Origin: Clostridium sp. DL-VIII
Lineage (GTDB): Bacteria; Bacillota; Clostridia; Clostridiales; Clostridiaceae
NCBI RefSeq assembly: GCF_000230835.1
Contig: NZ_CM001240.1
Span: forward strand, 3,669,779-3,733,778
Length of the DNA: 64,000 nt
Reading direction: 5' to 3'
Notes under the pieces: model-generated
Database searches by the model: none
The model's input: the letters and a program-made list of their open reading frames with translations, nothing else
Told to the model about the DNA's origin: nothing
Shown here: in pieces, positions 51,793-61,403 of the stretch
Layout of the letters: each line of letters begins with the position of its first letter
How positions within the stretch are numbered: position 1 is the stretch's first letter
Position numbers and translations under genes: made by a program

Positions 51793-52227
51793 TTAACACT
51801 TACCAGTATTTGGTACGTTGGTAGGATCTTCAATTAAAGTAGTAAAATAATAATCATGATCATGCCCATCGCAGCAAGAAGTTACTCCTTTTATAAGATG
51901 GACGTGTTTATTATTCGAAATATAAATAGCGGGTCCAGTTGTATCACAGATTTTATGAATATGATCACAAAAGGTATCTGTAATCTCCTCAATTTTATGA
52001 ACATGGGTCACCCCGTTTCTGATTGCTGGTCCAGTCATTCCAGCTATACGATGATTGTGTATATTACAATCATCATCCTTCTCATAATTTGTACTTGCTA
52101 GAAATTCATGATTGTGATTAGTGAATCTATTATTGTTATTCCCTCTGTAGTTTTGACCGTAAGTGTTGGCAACAGCAGGACTTACAGCATTGTTGCCTTT
52201 ACTAGTTACACAGCCACAGTTACTCAT
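51793..52227 (-). CDS. YmaF-family protein, 144 aa
   Basis: The second half contains repeated His-rich units: HNHRIAGMTGPAIRNGVTHVHKI, HIHKICDTTGPAIY and HVHLIKGVTSCCDGHDHDYYF. This HxH-x(n)-G-T(T/S)GPAI pattern defines YmaF. The function is unknown; spore-associated or metal-binding roles are suggested by the His and Cys content. The N-terminal ~45 residues are Asn/Gly-rich and disordered. AAGGAGG lies before the ATG. Monocistronic. Confidence 0.85.
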   Translation of the reverse strand: MSNCGCVTSKGNNAVSPAVANTYGQNYRGNNNNRFTNHNHEFLASTNYEKDDDCNIHNHRIAGMTGPAIRNGVTHVHKIEEITDTFCDHIHKICDTTGPAIYISNNKHVHLIKGVTSCCDGHDHDYYFTTLIEDPTNVPNTGKC

Positions 52228-52333
52228 AATAATTCCTCCTTAGGTTTATATATACTATATGTTATGTTGGATTTTATTTTTGTGTTAATAAAACCATAAT
52301 CTTAAATCCTATTCTTATATCTTTCATAAAAAG

Positions 52334-52366
52334 AAAGCTATCTTACCAGTAAGGCTAGATAGCTTT
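52334..52366 (-). terminator. Terminator of the flavin/Fe-S oxidoreductase operon
   Basis: A 10-bp stem AAAGCTATCT / AGATAGCTTT with a 13-base loop. Confidence 0.8.
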
Positions 52367-52384
52367 AAAATAATAAATATTAAA

Positions 52385-53662
52385 TTAGCACAACTTTTGA
52401 GAAAATACATTATCTAAATTCACTTTTTGAACTCTTTTCCTTATTTCATCTATGTCAATGCTGTATAATCCTAATGCTTTCATTCTATTAAAATAAACTG
52501 AACCAGCAAAAGTATATCTATCCTTTCTTCCTTCCCTAGTTCGAACTTTTTCATTTGTATAGGTTATTAAATCACCAATCGCAATCGATGAAGGCAAAAT
52601 TAAAAGCGGCATTCCCATAGTTAATCTAACGGCATTATGACCTGCTAGAGTTCCTGTACATATAGCTTCGGTGTGTCCTACAAATAATCCGCTCTTTTCT
52701 CCTGCACAGAATAAATTATCTACACCTATAACTCTTAAATCATTTGTCCTTGGGGCAACCGATAGATATCTAATTGAATTTCCTTTACTTCCGGCATATG
52801 GATCAACATATTTTGCACTTTCTAAACCTTTTATCTTTCTTAATTTATGCAAAGGATAATATGTTGTCATTAATTTTGCATGGCCTGTATCTAGAAGTAT
52901 AATATTCTCGGCAAATTCTTTTAATGCATATTGTTGGCAGACCTTAGTTTCTAATTTTTCATAATTAACATCTTCTTCAGGAACTTTTAAAATAACAACC
53001 CCTTTGGAATCTAATTCAGCTTTTATCTCTTCTGATAAGCTCTCTTTTGCTAACTTACATGAGCCAGAAAATGCACCAAATATGTCATCTCCTCGTTCAC
53101 CTTGAATATCTGAAACACCACATCTTTCACTAATGCTAATTCTAGGTCCAAATGATGGACATCTTAAAACGCACATAGAACATCCATTTCCATAACGAAG
53201 ACAATTTCCCATTGGCCCTGTAGTTCCTGTAGTTTCAATAAATACATCTCCATCTATATAGGTGCCATCACTCAAATATACCCCTTTAATTTTCTGTCCA
53301 TCAAAATTAATATCAGTTACCCTGCTCTCCATCATGAGTTCTATATTCAAGGATTTTAGATATTTACTTACTTCTCCTTCAATTTTATTTACATTGTATA
53401 AAGAAGCATGTTTATGGCCAGGAAAATCAATATTGCTATGAATAGCATTTCTGTCTGTAATTTTTATTAAATCACCGCATCCTAACGCAATCAATTCTTC
53501 TGCTGCAGTATAACGTCCATTATTTCTCATTATCCCGCCTACATTACCAAGTCCTAATAGTAAATCCGTCTTTTCTATGACTGTAACATCTGCTCCAGCT
53601 TTTTTGCTGGAGACAGCTGCTGCACATCCAGACCACCCTCCACCAATAATAACAACTTTCAT
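52385..53662 (-). CDS. FAD-dependent oxidoreductase with internal CX6CX2CX3C motif
   Basis: A 425-residue flavoprotein with the N-terminal FAD-binding VIIGGGWSGCAAAVSS and a C-terminal FAD region (NLFCAGEKSGLFVGHTEAI), distantly like GidA/TrmFO. Inserted at about 154-168 is Cys154, 161, 164 and 168 (NCLRYGNGCSMCVLRCP), the spacing of a ferredoxin-type [4Fe-4S] site. Its ATG overlaps the stop of the upstream electron-transfer gene (ATGA), so the two are probably subunits of one complex. Substrate unknown. Confidence 0.82.
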   Translation of the reverse strand: MKVVIIGGGWSGCAAAVSSKKAGADVTVIEKTDLLLGLGNVGGIMRNNGRYTAAEELIALGCGDLIKITDRNAIHSNIDFPGHKHASLYNVNKIEGEVSKYLKSLNIELMMESRVTDINFDGQKIKGVYLSDGTYIDGDVFIETTGTTGPMGNCLRYGNGCSMCVLRCPSFGPRISISERCGVSDIQGERGDDIFGAFSGSCKLAKESLSEEIKAELDSKGVVILKVPEEDVNYEKLETKVCQQYALKEFAENIILLDTGHAKLMTTYYPLHKLRKIKGLESAKYVDPYAGSKGNSIRYLSVAPRTNDLRVIGVDNLFCAGEKSGLFVGHTEAICTGTLAGHNAVRLTMGMPLLILPSSIAIGDLITYTNEKVRTREGRKDRYTFAGSVYFNRMKALGLYSIDIDEIRKRVQKVNLDNVFSQKLC

Positions 53663-54648
53663 ATGAATCTTCTCCCTTCAAAAATATTTCGTGGATCAGC
53701 CTGCTCTTTACAAAATCTTTTTACTATATGACCTGAAAACCTTGCTGTACATGCTCCACAAATCCCCTCACCACAAGACATTTTAAAATTATTACAACAC
53801 GAAAGAGAAACATCATCTCTATAAATTTCATTTAAGTAATTTATTACATTATAAGTTAATATATCTGCTCCTCCTACATGAATATATTTCACTCCATCTT
53901 CTAAGGCATCTTTAATTACAACTTTAGCATGATCTGAAAGTTTGCCTTTATCTAATAAAGATTTCTCAGTTGCTTTTAGCGAATAATTAGTTAAAAATTC
54001 ACTTACAAAATTTTCTTTGAAGGGGCTTGTATCTATTACTACCTGCAATTCGTTATCTTGAGAAATTAATTTTCTAATAACTGGTATCATAGGTGCTAGT
54101 CCAATTCCTCTAGCTAAAATTAATGCTTTAGTTTTATTTTGAGCTAATATATTTTTTATTCCAAAAATTCCATTCCAATAGGGCCCTCTAATTACTATGT
54201 TTTCATCAGCCTTTATATTTAGTAATCCAGTAGTTTTTATTCCCCTAATTTCAATAGCAATAGTTATAATATCATTTTCTATATCACAATTCATTATTGA
54301 AATAGGAATATCAAAATATTCATTTTCATTACTTCTTACGAATACATAGCTTCCAGGTTTAACTAAATCTATAACCAATTTATGAGGTGCCTTAAACTTT
54401 ACTATAACTAAATCGTTATGATAATTAAATACATCTTTAATAAGGCACTCATAAGTTTTTCGGCCATCTTTAGCCTTTTCATTATTATTGTGAAATTCTT
54501 GATATATACAAACCCCCTTCCAATTTAAGCAATCGCAGAAAACTTTTCCTTGGCATTGAGAACAAATTAAACATTGTCCATATTCTGCAAGCTTACAAGG
54601 ACAATATTCAGTTCCTGCATCAATACAATCAATAGCTTCTTTCACCAT
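53659..54648 (-). CDS. Sulfide/dihydroorotate-dehydrogenase-like FAD/NAD electron-transfer subunit
   Basis: Residues about 60-155 are a flavodoxin-reductase-type FAD domain (KPGSYVFVRSNENEYFDIPI), and 165-270 an NAD-binding domain (LILARGIGLAPMIPVIRKL). A C-terminal [2Fe-2S] site follows (SCGEGICGACT plus a later Cys), as in PyrK and NfnA. The extra N-terminal ~50 residues contain nine Cys (YCPCK, CLICSQC, FCDC), suggesting a further cluster. It likely passes electrons from NAD(P)H to the co-encoded flavoprotein. Start after GGAAAG. Confidence 0.85.
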   Translation of the reverse strand: MVKEAIDCIDAGTEYCPCKLAEYGQCLICSQCQGKVFCDCLNWKGVCIYQEFHNNNEKAKDGRKTYECLIKDVFNYHNDLVIVKFKAPHKLVIDLVKPGSYVFVRSNENEYFDIPISIMNCDIENDIITIAIEIRGIKTTGLLNIKADENIVIRGPYWNGIFGIKNILAQNKTKALILARGIGLAPMIPVIRKLISQDNELQVVIDTSPFKENFVSEFLTNYSLKATEKSLLDKGKLSDHAKVVIKDALEDGVKYIHVGGADILTYNVINYLNEIYRDDVSLSCCNNFKMSCGEGICGACTARFSGHIVKRFCKEQADPRNIFEGRRFI

Positions 54649-54767
54649 TTTCTTTCCTTTAGATAAAATTGTTTCTATTAATAGATTATTTAAAAAGATA
54701 GAATTTGCTACAAAATAGGATTAATTTGAAACTTTTATTTATATATACTTATTTTTTTCATAAAAAT

Positions 54768-54795
54768 AGTAGATAGTATAAAATTACTATCTACT
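54768..54795 (-). terminator. Terminator of the carboxypeptidase gene
   Basis: A 10-bp stem AGTAGATAGT / ACTATCTACT with an 8-base loop. Confidence 0.85.
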
Positions 54796-54804
54796 TTAAA
54801 ATTA

Positions 54805-55659
54805 CTATACTAATTCTTTAACTGTCTTGCTTCCAAAGGCTACTTTTTCTAATACATAATTGTATATCTTTTCAGTTGCATTCCATCTATCTGGACAATT
54901 TAAAACTACAATAATAATGTCTTTACCATTATTATTTATTGATGAAACTAAACATTTTCCAGCTTTACCTGTTGATCCTGTTTTAACGCCATTAGCACCA
55001 GGAATTCTCCACAATATTTTATTAATATTACTATAATCCCTAGTAAAATTATATTTTTCTTTCGATATTTCTTTACTTCCTACAACTTCTCTAAATAAAT
55101 CATATTCCATTCCCTTAGAAGTTAATAGGGCTAAATCATAGGCAGATGAATAATGCTCATTACTATCCAATCCATGTGGAGATTCAAAGTGCGAATCCAA
55201 TATTCCGATTCCTCTAGCATAATGGTTCATAATCTCTGAGAATCCTTCTACCGATCCACCTAATTCTTCAGCTATTGCAATTGCTGCGTCATTTCCAGAC
55301 TTAAACATAAGTCCAAAAATTAATTCTCTTAATGTAATCTCTTCATTTTCTCTATATCCTACAGTAGAACCTCTAATGCTAGCTGCCTTTTTGCTGATAG
55401 TTACCTTTTTATCTAAATTGCCTTGTTCAATAGCAATTAGCGAAGTAAGTATTTTAGTTGTGCTTGCCATTGGTACCAATTCGTATGCATTTTGTTCATA
55501 TAAAACTGTCCCACTTTCCTTATCTAAGGCTATTGCACATCTTGCGTTAACCTTAAACTTTATATTATCTTTACTTTTGGCATTTACACTTATATTTGAT
55601 ATTTGAGAAAAAATAAGACCTAACAATATAACAGTAACGAATTTTATACCTTTTCTCAT
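54805..55659 (-). CDS. D-alanyl-D-alanine carboxypeptidase (S11, DacF-like), 284 aa
   Basis: Trims the terminal D-Ala of peptidoglycan stems outside the cell. A signal peptide (residues 5-27) precedes the S11 motifs: STTK in PMASTTKILTSL (about 66), SGN in FKSGNDAAIAIAE (about 122) and KTG in GVKTGSTGKAG (about 221). It lacks the C-terminal PBP5 beta domain present in the larger paralogue at 58514. Placement near gerW and scpAB suggests a sporulation-associated role. AGGTGA precedes the ATG. Confidence 0.92.
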   Translation of the reverse strand: MRKGIKFVTVILLGLIFSQISNISVNAKSKDNIKFKVNARCAIALDKESGTVLYEQNAYELVPMASTTKILTSLIAIEQGNLDKKVTISKKAASIRGSTVGYRENEEITLRELIFGLMFKSGNDAAIAIAEELGGSVEGFSEIMNHYARGIGILDSHFESPHGLDSNEHYSSAYDLALLTSKGMEYDLFREVVGSKEISKEKYNFTRDYSNINKILWRIPGANGVKTGSTGKAGKCLVSSINNNGKDIIIVVLNCPDRWNATEKIYNYVLEKVAFGSKTVKELV

Positions 55660-55798
55660 AATTAATCACCTTCTAAACTTACTATTTGGTTCTAGTTTAC
55701 CTTTTTAATTATTTTTTAAACATAATTTTTTAATTTTTTTGTTTATTTTTTTTTATTAAGTCAATAATTATGAAGTACAGATAACTTGGAGGTATCTT

Positions 55799-56332
55799 AT
55801 GAAATTATTTTTTATTATCTTAGTCATTATAATATTTTTATTATTCATGCCTATTCCTATTAAGATTATTATTCACTATTCTCCTGAAGATTATTATATA
55901 AAGATATATAAATTAACCATTATGTCAAAAAAAAGACCTCCTAAAAGAGATAAACCTGTAGTAAAAAAAGAACGTAAGTTTTTTTCAAATATCTATAAAA
56001 ATATAAATTATAAATCCTTATTATCAAAGATGTATAGTTTAAATCTTAGATTTAAGCCGCCATTAAAGCTCAATTTCTTTTTTTACTATTCCCTAAATGA
56101 TGCTGCAAGAACTGCTATATTTTATGGAGTTCTCTGTCAAGTACCACCATTAATATATATTTTTCTAAAATTCATTTTCAAAATTAATAAATTCAATTTA
56201 AGCATAAATCCAATATTTGAAGATAAATTTTCACTAAGAATTGAGTCCTCAAGTATAATTTTCTTATCATTTGCGAACATTATATATATGACAATTATTA
56301 TATTTAAAAAAGTATTAAATAAAGGGAGGTGA
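55799..56332 (+). CDS. DUF2953-domain membrane protein (YtfI-like)
   Basis: An N-terminal transmembrane helix (LFFIILVIIIFLLFMPIPI) is followed by a basic region and a second hydrophobic region (AARTAIFYGVLCQVPPLIYIF, residues about 102-123). In Bacillus the homologue ytfI precedes ytfJ exactly as here. The stop TGA is embedded in the sequence GGGAGGTGA, 22 bases before gerW, so the two genes are co-transcribed. Function unknown; sporulation association is inferred from the neighbour. Confidence 0.82.
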   Translation: MKLFFIILVIIIFLLFMPIPIKIIIHYSPEDYYIKIYKLTIMSKKRPPKRDKPVVKKERKFFSNIYKNINYKSLLSKMYSLNLRFKPPLKLNFFFYYSLNDAARTAIFYGVLCQVPPLIYIFLKFIFKINKFNLSINPIFEDKFSLRIESSSIIFLSFANIIYMTIIIFKKVLNKGR

Positions 56333-56353
56333 CCCCTTCACAGGGGACAAATT
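56324..56353 (+). promoter_or_regulatory. Unusual gerW ribosome-binding region with hairpin
   Basis: A full GGGAGGTGA (56324-56332) lies too far from the ATG at 56354. Nearer is AGGGG (56342-56346), 7 bases before the ATG, but its four G pair perfectly with CCCC (56333-56336) around a 6-base loop. The closer site would be masked by this hairpin, or the hairpin may bring the strong distal site close to the start. Confidence 0.55.
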
Positions 56354-56821
56354 ATGTCGAGTGAACAACATGTTGAAAACTTAATGAAGAGTACTATGGA
56401 AAATCTTAAAGATATGATTGATGTAAACACAGTTATTGGAAAAGCTATTGAAACAAAAGATGGAACTTGTATAATTCCAGTTTCAAAATTAAGCTTTGGA
56501 TTTGCTTCTGGAGGAAGTGAGTACTTGTACGAAAATACTACAAGTACAGTTTTTCCATTTGGAGGTGGATCTGGAGCTGGAGTCTCAGTAAAACCTGTTG
56601 CCTTTTTGGTTGTAAAGGAGGATGGAGTTAGAATGATACCTGCAGACCAAAATACTACTTGTGATAGAATCGTTGATACAGTTCCTCAAGTTCTAGATAT
56701 TGTTAAAGGCTTTGTTAAAGATCTATGTAAAAAAAATAATGAAACTAGCGATAAAAATAATACTAGTAATCCTGTAAATAATTTTGAAAATAATGCCACT
56801 AATAATGATAATGCTATTTAA
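56354..56821 (+). CDS. gerW: Sporulation protein GerW (YtfJ) family
   Basis: A 155-residue member of the YtfJ/GerW family, needed for spore germination properties in Bacillus. Family motifs: KAIETKDGTCIIPVSKLSFGFASGG (about 36), then FPFGGGSGAGVSVKPVAFLVVK (about 73). The final ~45 residues are a disordered Asn/Lys tail. It follows the DUF2953 gene by 21 bases. In Bacillus ytfIJ lie near scpAB and dac genes, and the same grouping is kept here. Translation initiation may be controlled by a small hairpin. Confidence 0.92.
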   Translation: MSSEQHVENLMKSTMENLKDMIDVNTVIGKAIETKDGTCIIPVSKLSFGFASGGSEYLYENTTSTVFPFGGGSGAGVSVKPVAFLVVKEDGVRMIPADQNTTCDRIVDTVPQVLDIVKGFVKDLCKKNNETSDKNNTSNPVNNFENNATNNDNAI

Positions 56822-56841
56822 AATATAAAATTATTAAATTG

Positions 56842-56889
56842 AAAAGGGAAATGTTTATAATGATTTACTCATAGACTATTTTCCTTTTT
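56842..56889. terminator. Convergent terminator between gerW and scpB
   Basis: Arms AAAAGGGAAA / TTTTCCTTTT flank a long A/T loop between the two convergent stop codons. Confidence 0.6.
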
Positions 56890-56942
56890 AATTACTAACT
56901 TCATTAGTATCTTACTAATAAATTATTCTATATCTTCATTAT

Positions 56943-57545
56943 TTACCTCTTTTCACCTATTTCCTCTTCTTGAACATCATTATCCTGGCCAAATAGATCT
57001 AATGATGGTAGTTCTTTCAAATCCCTTAGTTCAAATTGTCTTAAAAACTCATCCGTAGTGCCATATAAAATCGGCCTACCTGGTACTTCTAATCTTCCGA
57101 CTTCTTTTATAAGATCTTTTTCAACAAGTTTTTGAATCGCACTTTCAGATTTAACACCTCTAATCTCATCTATATCGACTCGTGTGATAGGCTGTTTATA
57201 TGCTATTATAGCTAAACTTTCAATTGATGCCTGGGATAAAGATTGTCTTTTATTTTTCTTTAACAATTTCTGTATCTGATCAGAATTTTCTGCTTTTGTT
57301 ACTAATTGATAACTACCTTTTATAACAATTATTTTAATTCCTCTACTACTAGTATTGTCATATTCTTCAATCATTTCTTGAATTATAATTTCAATAAGCT
57401 TAGCTTTTTCTTCAAGATGATTTACTAGGTCTTGAATACTCAAAGGTTCACCACTTGCAAATAATAATGCTTCTATTGCAGATTTTAGCGAATTTTTCTT
57501 TTCATCGTTCATAAATGGTATTTGAATTCCTTTTCCATTATGCAT
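56943..57545 (-). CDS. scpB: Segregation and condensation protein B
   Basis: The kleisin-associated winged-helix subunit of the SMC-ScpAB condensin. Typical segments: SAIEALLFASGEPLSIQDLVNHL (about 21), RQSLSQASIESLAIIAYKQPITR (about 97), VDIDEIRGVKSESAIQKLVEKDLI and GRPILYGTTDEFLRQF (about 155). The ATG at 57545 overlaps the end of scpA by 8 bases and uses a GGAG site within scpA. The C-terminal tail is acidic. Confidence 0.95.
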   Translation of the reverse strand: MHNGKGIQIPFMNDEKKNSLKSAIEALLFASGEPLSIQDLVNHLEEKAKLIEIIIQEMIEEYDNTSSRGIKIIVIKGSYQLVTKAENSDQIQKLLKKNKRQSLSQASIESLAIIAYKQPITRVDIDEIRGVKSESAIQKLVEKDLIKEVGRLEVPGRPILYGTTDEFLRQFELRDLKELPSLDLFGQDNDVQEEEIGEKR

Positions 57546-58287
57546 TATCTATTCTCCTTTCAATTATTATGTTCCTAAAATTATCGCTTTGATAAACTTT
57601 AACCATTCTCTGTTTTATCATTTCAAGCAGAGCTAAAAATGTAACAACACACTCCAGCTTACATTCACAAGCTTCTATTATTTGGGCGAAATCACGAACA
57701 TTTTCATTTTTTATCTTATTCATAAGATAGTCTAACTTATCTTCAATTTTATACTTATCCACATATATTTTCTTTTGAATTACATTATTTCTATTTTGCT
57801 TATTATTATAGATTTCTAATAAATTATTGTAGATATTATATAATTCAATAAGACTTATATCTTTAAATAAATCTATTTTTGTAACATCTTCTTTTATTTC
57901 TTCTATTATTTCTGGCTTTTTACTATATACCTCACCTGCGCTAATATATCTTTCTTTAAAGAACGTGGAAACCCCTTTGATTTTCTTATAAACTATAAGC
58001 TTTTCTAAAAGAGATTTTTCTTCATCTTCTTCATCCTCTTCATCTTCCTTTTTATATTTAGGTAGCAGATATTTAGACTTTATTTCTATTAATGTCGCTG
58101 CGACAACAATAAATTCCGAAGTTATCTCCAAATCCATTTCTTTCATTTCGTTTATATAATTTAAGTATTGATTGGTTACTTCATAAATTTTTACATTATA
58201 AATACTCATTTGATTTTTTCTTATTAAATGCAACAATAAATCAAATGGTCCTTCAAAATCATTAATTTTAATTCTTGGAAGTTCCAT
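57538..58287 (-). CDS. scpA: Segregation and condensation protein A
   Basis: Kleisin of the SMC condensin complex that organises and segregates the chromosome. The N-terminal SMC-neck-binding region reads INDFEGPFDLLLHLIRKNQMSIYNV. EFIVVAATLIEIKSKYLLPK (about 62-81) is the conserved second signature, and a C-terminal winged helix follows. An acidic stretch (KKEDEEDEEDEEKS) lies near residue 86. Translationally coupled to scpB. GGAGG lies before the ATG. Confidence 0.95.
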   Translation of the reverse strand: MELPRIKINDFEGPFDLLLHLIRKNQMSIYNVKIYEVTNQYLNYINEMKEMDLEITSEFIVVAATLIEIKSKYLLPKYKKEDEEDEEDEEKSLLEKLIVYKKIKGVSTFFKERYISAGEVYSKKPEIIEEIKEDVTKIDLFKDISLIELYNIYNNLLEIYNNKQNRNNVIQKKIYVDKYKIEDKLDYLMNKIKNENVRDFAQIIEACECKLECVVTFLALLEMIKQRMVKVYQSDNFRNIIIERRIDNA

Positions 58288-58412
58288 TATTATCTTCTAC
58301 CTCCACCGTATATTTCACTCAATTCATATAATTAGAATTGATACTATAATATAATAACAATTTATATGATATAAAACAATAAAGTTTATATCTCTTTATA
58401 TTATACATAAAA

Positions 58413-58456
58413 ATATAACTCAATAAAAAGAAATTCTTCTAATTATTGAGTTATAT
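58413..58456 (-). terminator. Terminator of the larger carboxypeptidase gene
   Basis: A 13-bp stem ATATAACTCAATA / TATTGAGTTATAT with an ~18-base loop. Confidence 0.7.
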
Positions 58457-58513
58457 CTCAAATATGTCTTATTCTATTTAATAATAAAAATATATCATTA
58501 GATTTATGATGAT

Positions 58514-59704
58514 TTAAACGCCTTTTTCAAATAAATTCTTAATATTATATTTTATATTATCAAATATATTGCCCTTCTTTATATTTCTATCGCAATATAT
58601 TTCTACTTCGCCTACCTTATCATTTCCTAAATAAACTTCATATTTTCCAACTACATCTCCAACTTTGTATTCTTTTTTCAATTCATCAATGACAATTTTC
58701 TTTTCAAGTTCATCATTTTGTCCTTTAGGTAGTATAACATTTAAATCATCGCATGCCTTTGCCATAAAGAACTTATCGGTTTGTTTATCCATATATACTT
58801 TATCTATATCTTCATCTTTAGAGATAAGTTTTTTTCCTTCGTATTTAGAAAAACCATAATTAAGTAATACTCCTGCATCACGGTTCCTAATTTTATAGGT
58901 TGGAGCGCCCATAATTACCGACATCATTCTAACTCCATTTCTTTTTGCAGTAGCACTAATACAATATTTAGCTTCATCTGTAAATCCTGTTTTTAATCCA
59001 TCACAGCCTTCAAAAAATCTAACCAATTTATTATGATTTACAAGCTCTATTGGAGATTTCCTGCCTTCAGATATAGTTTCCATATAAGTTCCTGTATATT
59101 TTAAAACTTTTGGATGCTTTAACAATTCTTTAGACATTAGTGCTATATCTTTTGCTGTTGATAAATGTCCGTCTGCTGGTAAGCCATTACAATTTTTGAA
59201 GGTTGTATTCTTCATTCCTAATTCTTGAGCTCTTTTATTCATCATATTAACAAAATCGCCTTCTGTACCTCCAAGGTACTCGGCAAGAGCTACTGCCGCA
59301 TCATTACCAGATGCTATTGCAACCCCTTTTAGTAATTCCTCAACGGTTCTTATTTCTCCAGTGTCTAAAAGCATTGTACTTCCGCCCATTTTCTTAGCAT
59401 TTTCACTACAAGTCACTTTATCATCTAAATTTATTTTTCCGTTATCAACAGCCTCCATTGTAAGCAACATGGTCATTATTTTTGTTACTGATGCAGGCGC
59501 AAATTTTTCATCTGCATTCTTTTCATAAAGTATTTTTCCACTCATAGGCTCCATTAATAAAGCAGATCTTGCTTCTATATTCGTTCCATCTGACTGAGCT
59601 TTATCTTCTGGTTCAACTGCAATGGCAGACTTAATTGGTAATAATAATACAGTAAAAATAAATATCAAAGTTAAAGATAAAATCTTTTTAATATTATATT
59701 TCAT
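58514..59704 (-). CDS. D-alanyl-D-alanine carboxypeptidase (DacF/PBP5 type), 396 aa
   Basis: The start is ATG 59704 with AAAGGAGG 7 bases upstream; an in-frame start 18 bases earlier falls in or before the ribosome site. Signal peptide (about 7-27), S11 motifs STMxK-like in PASVTKIMTMLL (SVTK, about 73), SGN in ASGNDAAVALAE (about 131) and KTG in GLKTGFTDEA (about 239). The C-terminal PBP5_C beta domain (about 290-370) and an amphipathic tail (NIFDNIKYNIKNLFEKG) anchor it to the membrane. It removes D-Ala from cell-wall or spore-cortex peptidoglycan. Confidence 0.93.
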   Translation of the reverse strand: MKYNIKKILSLTLIFIFTVLLLPIKSAIAVEPEDKAQSDGTNIEARSALLMEPMSGKILYEKNADEKFAPASVTKIMTMLLTMEAVDNGKINLDDKVTCSENAKKMGGSTMLLDTGEIRTVEELLKGVAIASGNDAAVALAEYLGGTEGDFVNMMNKRAQELGMKNTTFKNCNGLPADGHLSTAKDIALMSKELLKHPKVLKYTGTYMETISEGRKSPIELVNHNKLVRFFEGCDGLKTGFTDEAKYCISATAKRNGVRMMSVIMGAPTYKIRNRDAGVLLNYGFSKYEGKKLISKDEDIDKVYMDKQTDKFFMAKACDDLNVILPKGQNDELEKKIVIDELKKEYKVGDVVGKYEVYLGNDKVGEVEIYCDRNIKKGNIFDNIKYNIKNLFEKGV

Positions 59705-59838
59705 TTTTCTACCTCCTTTCAAAATTTAGTGTTACCATAAAAAGAAATTATATTATAAGTAATCCTAAATTCCTCAAGGATTTGACAGGAAAATAATCTT
59801 ATATTTGATCAATCTACCATTTTAATTTATACATTCCT

Positions 59839-61284
59839 TTAACTGATTATTTTATATATATAATTCATATCTAATGTTTTTCTCATTTCATCAGCTAAAA
59901 TATCATATTGACTTTCCTTATAACTTGACATGTCAAATGTTTTTATATTATCTGCACTTAATCCTTTTTTCTTTAAAAGTGCCTCAACTATTGTTTTAGC
60001 AATTGTATCTTTATCAAATATTCCATGAATATATGTTCCATATATATTTTTATTATTTACTATATTTTTATCACTCATGGTGATTCCCATATGAATTTCG
60101 TACCCTTCAAATTCAGCTCCTGAAAGCTTGTAAAATATTCCATTAACCTCTGCAAGGTTTCCTTTAATTCTAGTTCTCGTCTTTTCCTTTGCAAATATAG
60201 TATCTGTTTCTAAAAGTCCAAGCCCTGATATTTCTCCTCCTTGTTCGACCCCATATGGATCTTTTAAGGTCAAACCTAGCATTTGATATCCACCGCATAC
60301 TCCAATTAATGGCTTATCTTTAGATATATGCTTCATTATGGCTGCTTCAAAGCCAGATTCTCTAAGCCAAATTAAATCAGCTATAGTATTTTTTGTTCCT
60401 GGCAGAATAATCAGATCTGGATCTTTTAGTTCATTGAGAGATCCTACATATCTAAGAGAAACTCCATCAATGCATTCTAAAGCATTAAAATCTGTGAAAT
60501 TTGATATTCTAGGCAATCTAATTACAGCAATATCAATGATAGATGGTTTATTTTTTACCGAGAATCTATCTGTAAGACTATCTTCATCATCAACATCAAC
60601 ATTTAAATAAGGAATAACGCCAACTACAGGTACTTTAATTGCATCTTCAAGCATTTTAAGCCCTGGCTTAAGTATTGATATATCGCCTCTGAATTTATTT
60701 ATGATTGTTCCTTTTACTCTTCCTTTCTCATCATCAGATAAAAAAAGCATTGTACCCGCTAAAGATGCAAAAACTCCGCCACGATCTATATCTCCAACAA
60801 TGAGTACAGGAGCGTCTACCAGCTTAGCAAGTCCCATATTTACAATGTCATCCTTATTTAAGTTTATTTCTGCTGGACTACCTGCTCCTTCTATTACAAT
60901 AATATCATGCTCATTAGCTAATCCATTGAATGCTTCTAAAATATCTGGAATTAATTTAGTTTTTTGAGCATAATAATCCTTTGCGCTCATATTCCCAATG
61001 ACTTTCCCATTTACAATTACCTGGGACCCTTGATCGCTTGTAGGCTTCAATAAAATAGGATTCATTCTTACATCAGGTGCAATTCCTGCCGCTTCTGCCT
61101 GCATAACCTGCGCTCTTCCCATTTCATCCCCATCATCAGTTATAAATGAATTCAAAGCCATATTTTGAGATTTAAATGGTGCGACTTTATAACCATCCTG
61201 CTTTAAAATTCTACATAAACCTGCAACTACTAAACTCTTTCCAGAGTTTGATGCTGTTCCTTGTATCATTATTGTTTTAGCCAT
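59839..61284 (-). CDS. cobQ: Cobyric acid synthase
   Basis: Amidates adenosylcobyrinic acid a,c-diamide at four positions using glutamine and ATP, in cobalamin synthesis. An N-terminal dethiobiotin-synthetase-like domain ([19 protein letters not shown], then [10 protein letters not shown]) precedes a class I glutamine amidotransferase with the nucleophile Cys in [13 protein letters not shown] (about 325) and His in [10 protein letters not shown] (about 422). No B12 riboswitch is recognised upstream, and no other cob gene adjoins it. Confidence 0.96.
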   Translation of the reverse strand: MAKTIMIQGTASNSGKSLVVAGLCRILKQDGYKVAPFKSQNMALNSFITDDGDEMGRAQVMQAEAAGIAPDVRMNPILLKPTSDQGSQVIVNGKVIGNMSAKDYYAQKTKLIPDILEAFNGLANEHDIIVIEGAGSPAEINLNKDDIVNMGLAKLVDAPVLIVGDIDRGGVFASLAGTMLFLSDDEKGRVKGTIINKFRGDISILKPGLKMLEDAIKVPVVGVIPYLNVDVDDEDSLTDRFSVKNKPSIIDIAVIRLPRISNFTDFNALECIDGVSLRYVGSLNELKDPDLIILPGTKNTIADLIWLRESGFEAAIMKHISKDKPLIGVCGGYQMLGLTLKDPYGVEQGGEISGLGLLETDTIFAKEKTRTRIKGNLAEVNGIFYKLSGAEFEGYEIHMGITMSDKNIVNNKNIYGTYIHGIFDKDTIAKTIVEALLKKKGLSADNIKTFDMSSYKESQYDILADEMRKTLDMNYIYKIIS

Positions 61285-61326
61285 ATTTCTATCTCCTTAA
61301 GTACATTAAATAAATTTACTAGAAAA

Positions 61327-61374
61327 ACCACCAACAAAATGAATTATTTACCTTAGAATCATTTTGTTGATGGT
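61327..61374 (-). terminator. Terminator between queG and cobQ
   Basis: Arms ACCACCAACAAAATGA / TCATTTTGTTGATGGT (one mismatch) with a 16-base loop. It lies beyond the queG stop and upstream of cobQ. Confidence 0.7.
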
Positions 61375-61403
61375 ATTATTATATTACATTCCAATTAAAT
61401 ATG

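Noticed and set aside
61285..61403. Cobalamin riboswitch before cobQ
   Set aside because: The gap is only ~120 bases, holds the queG terminator and lacks the B12 box.
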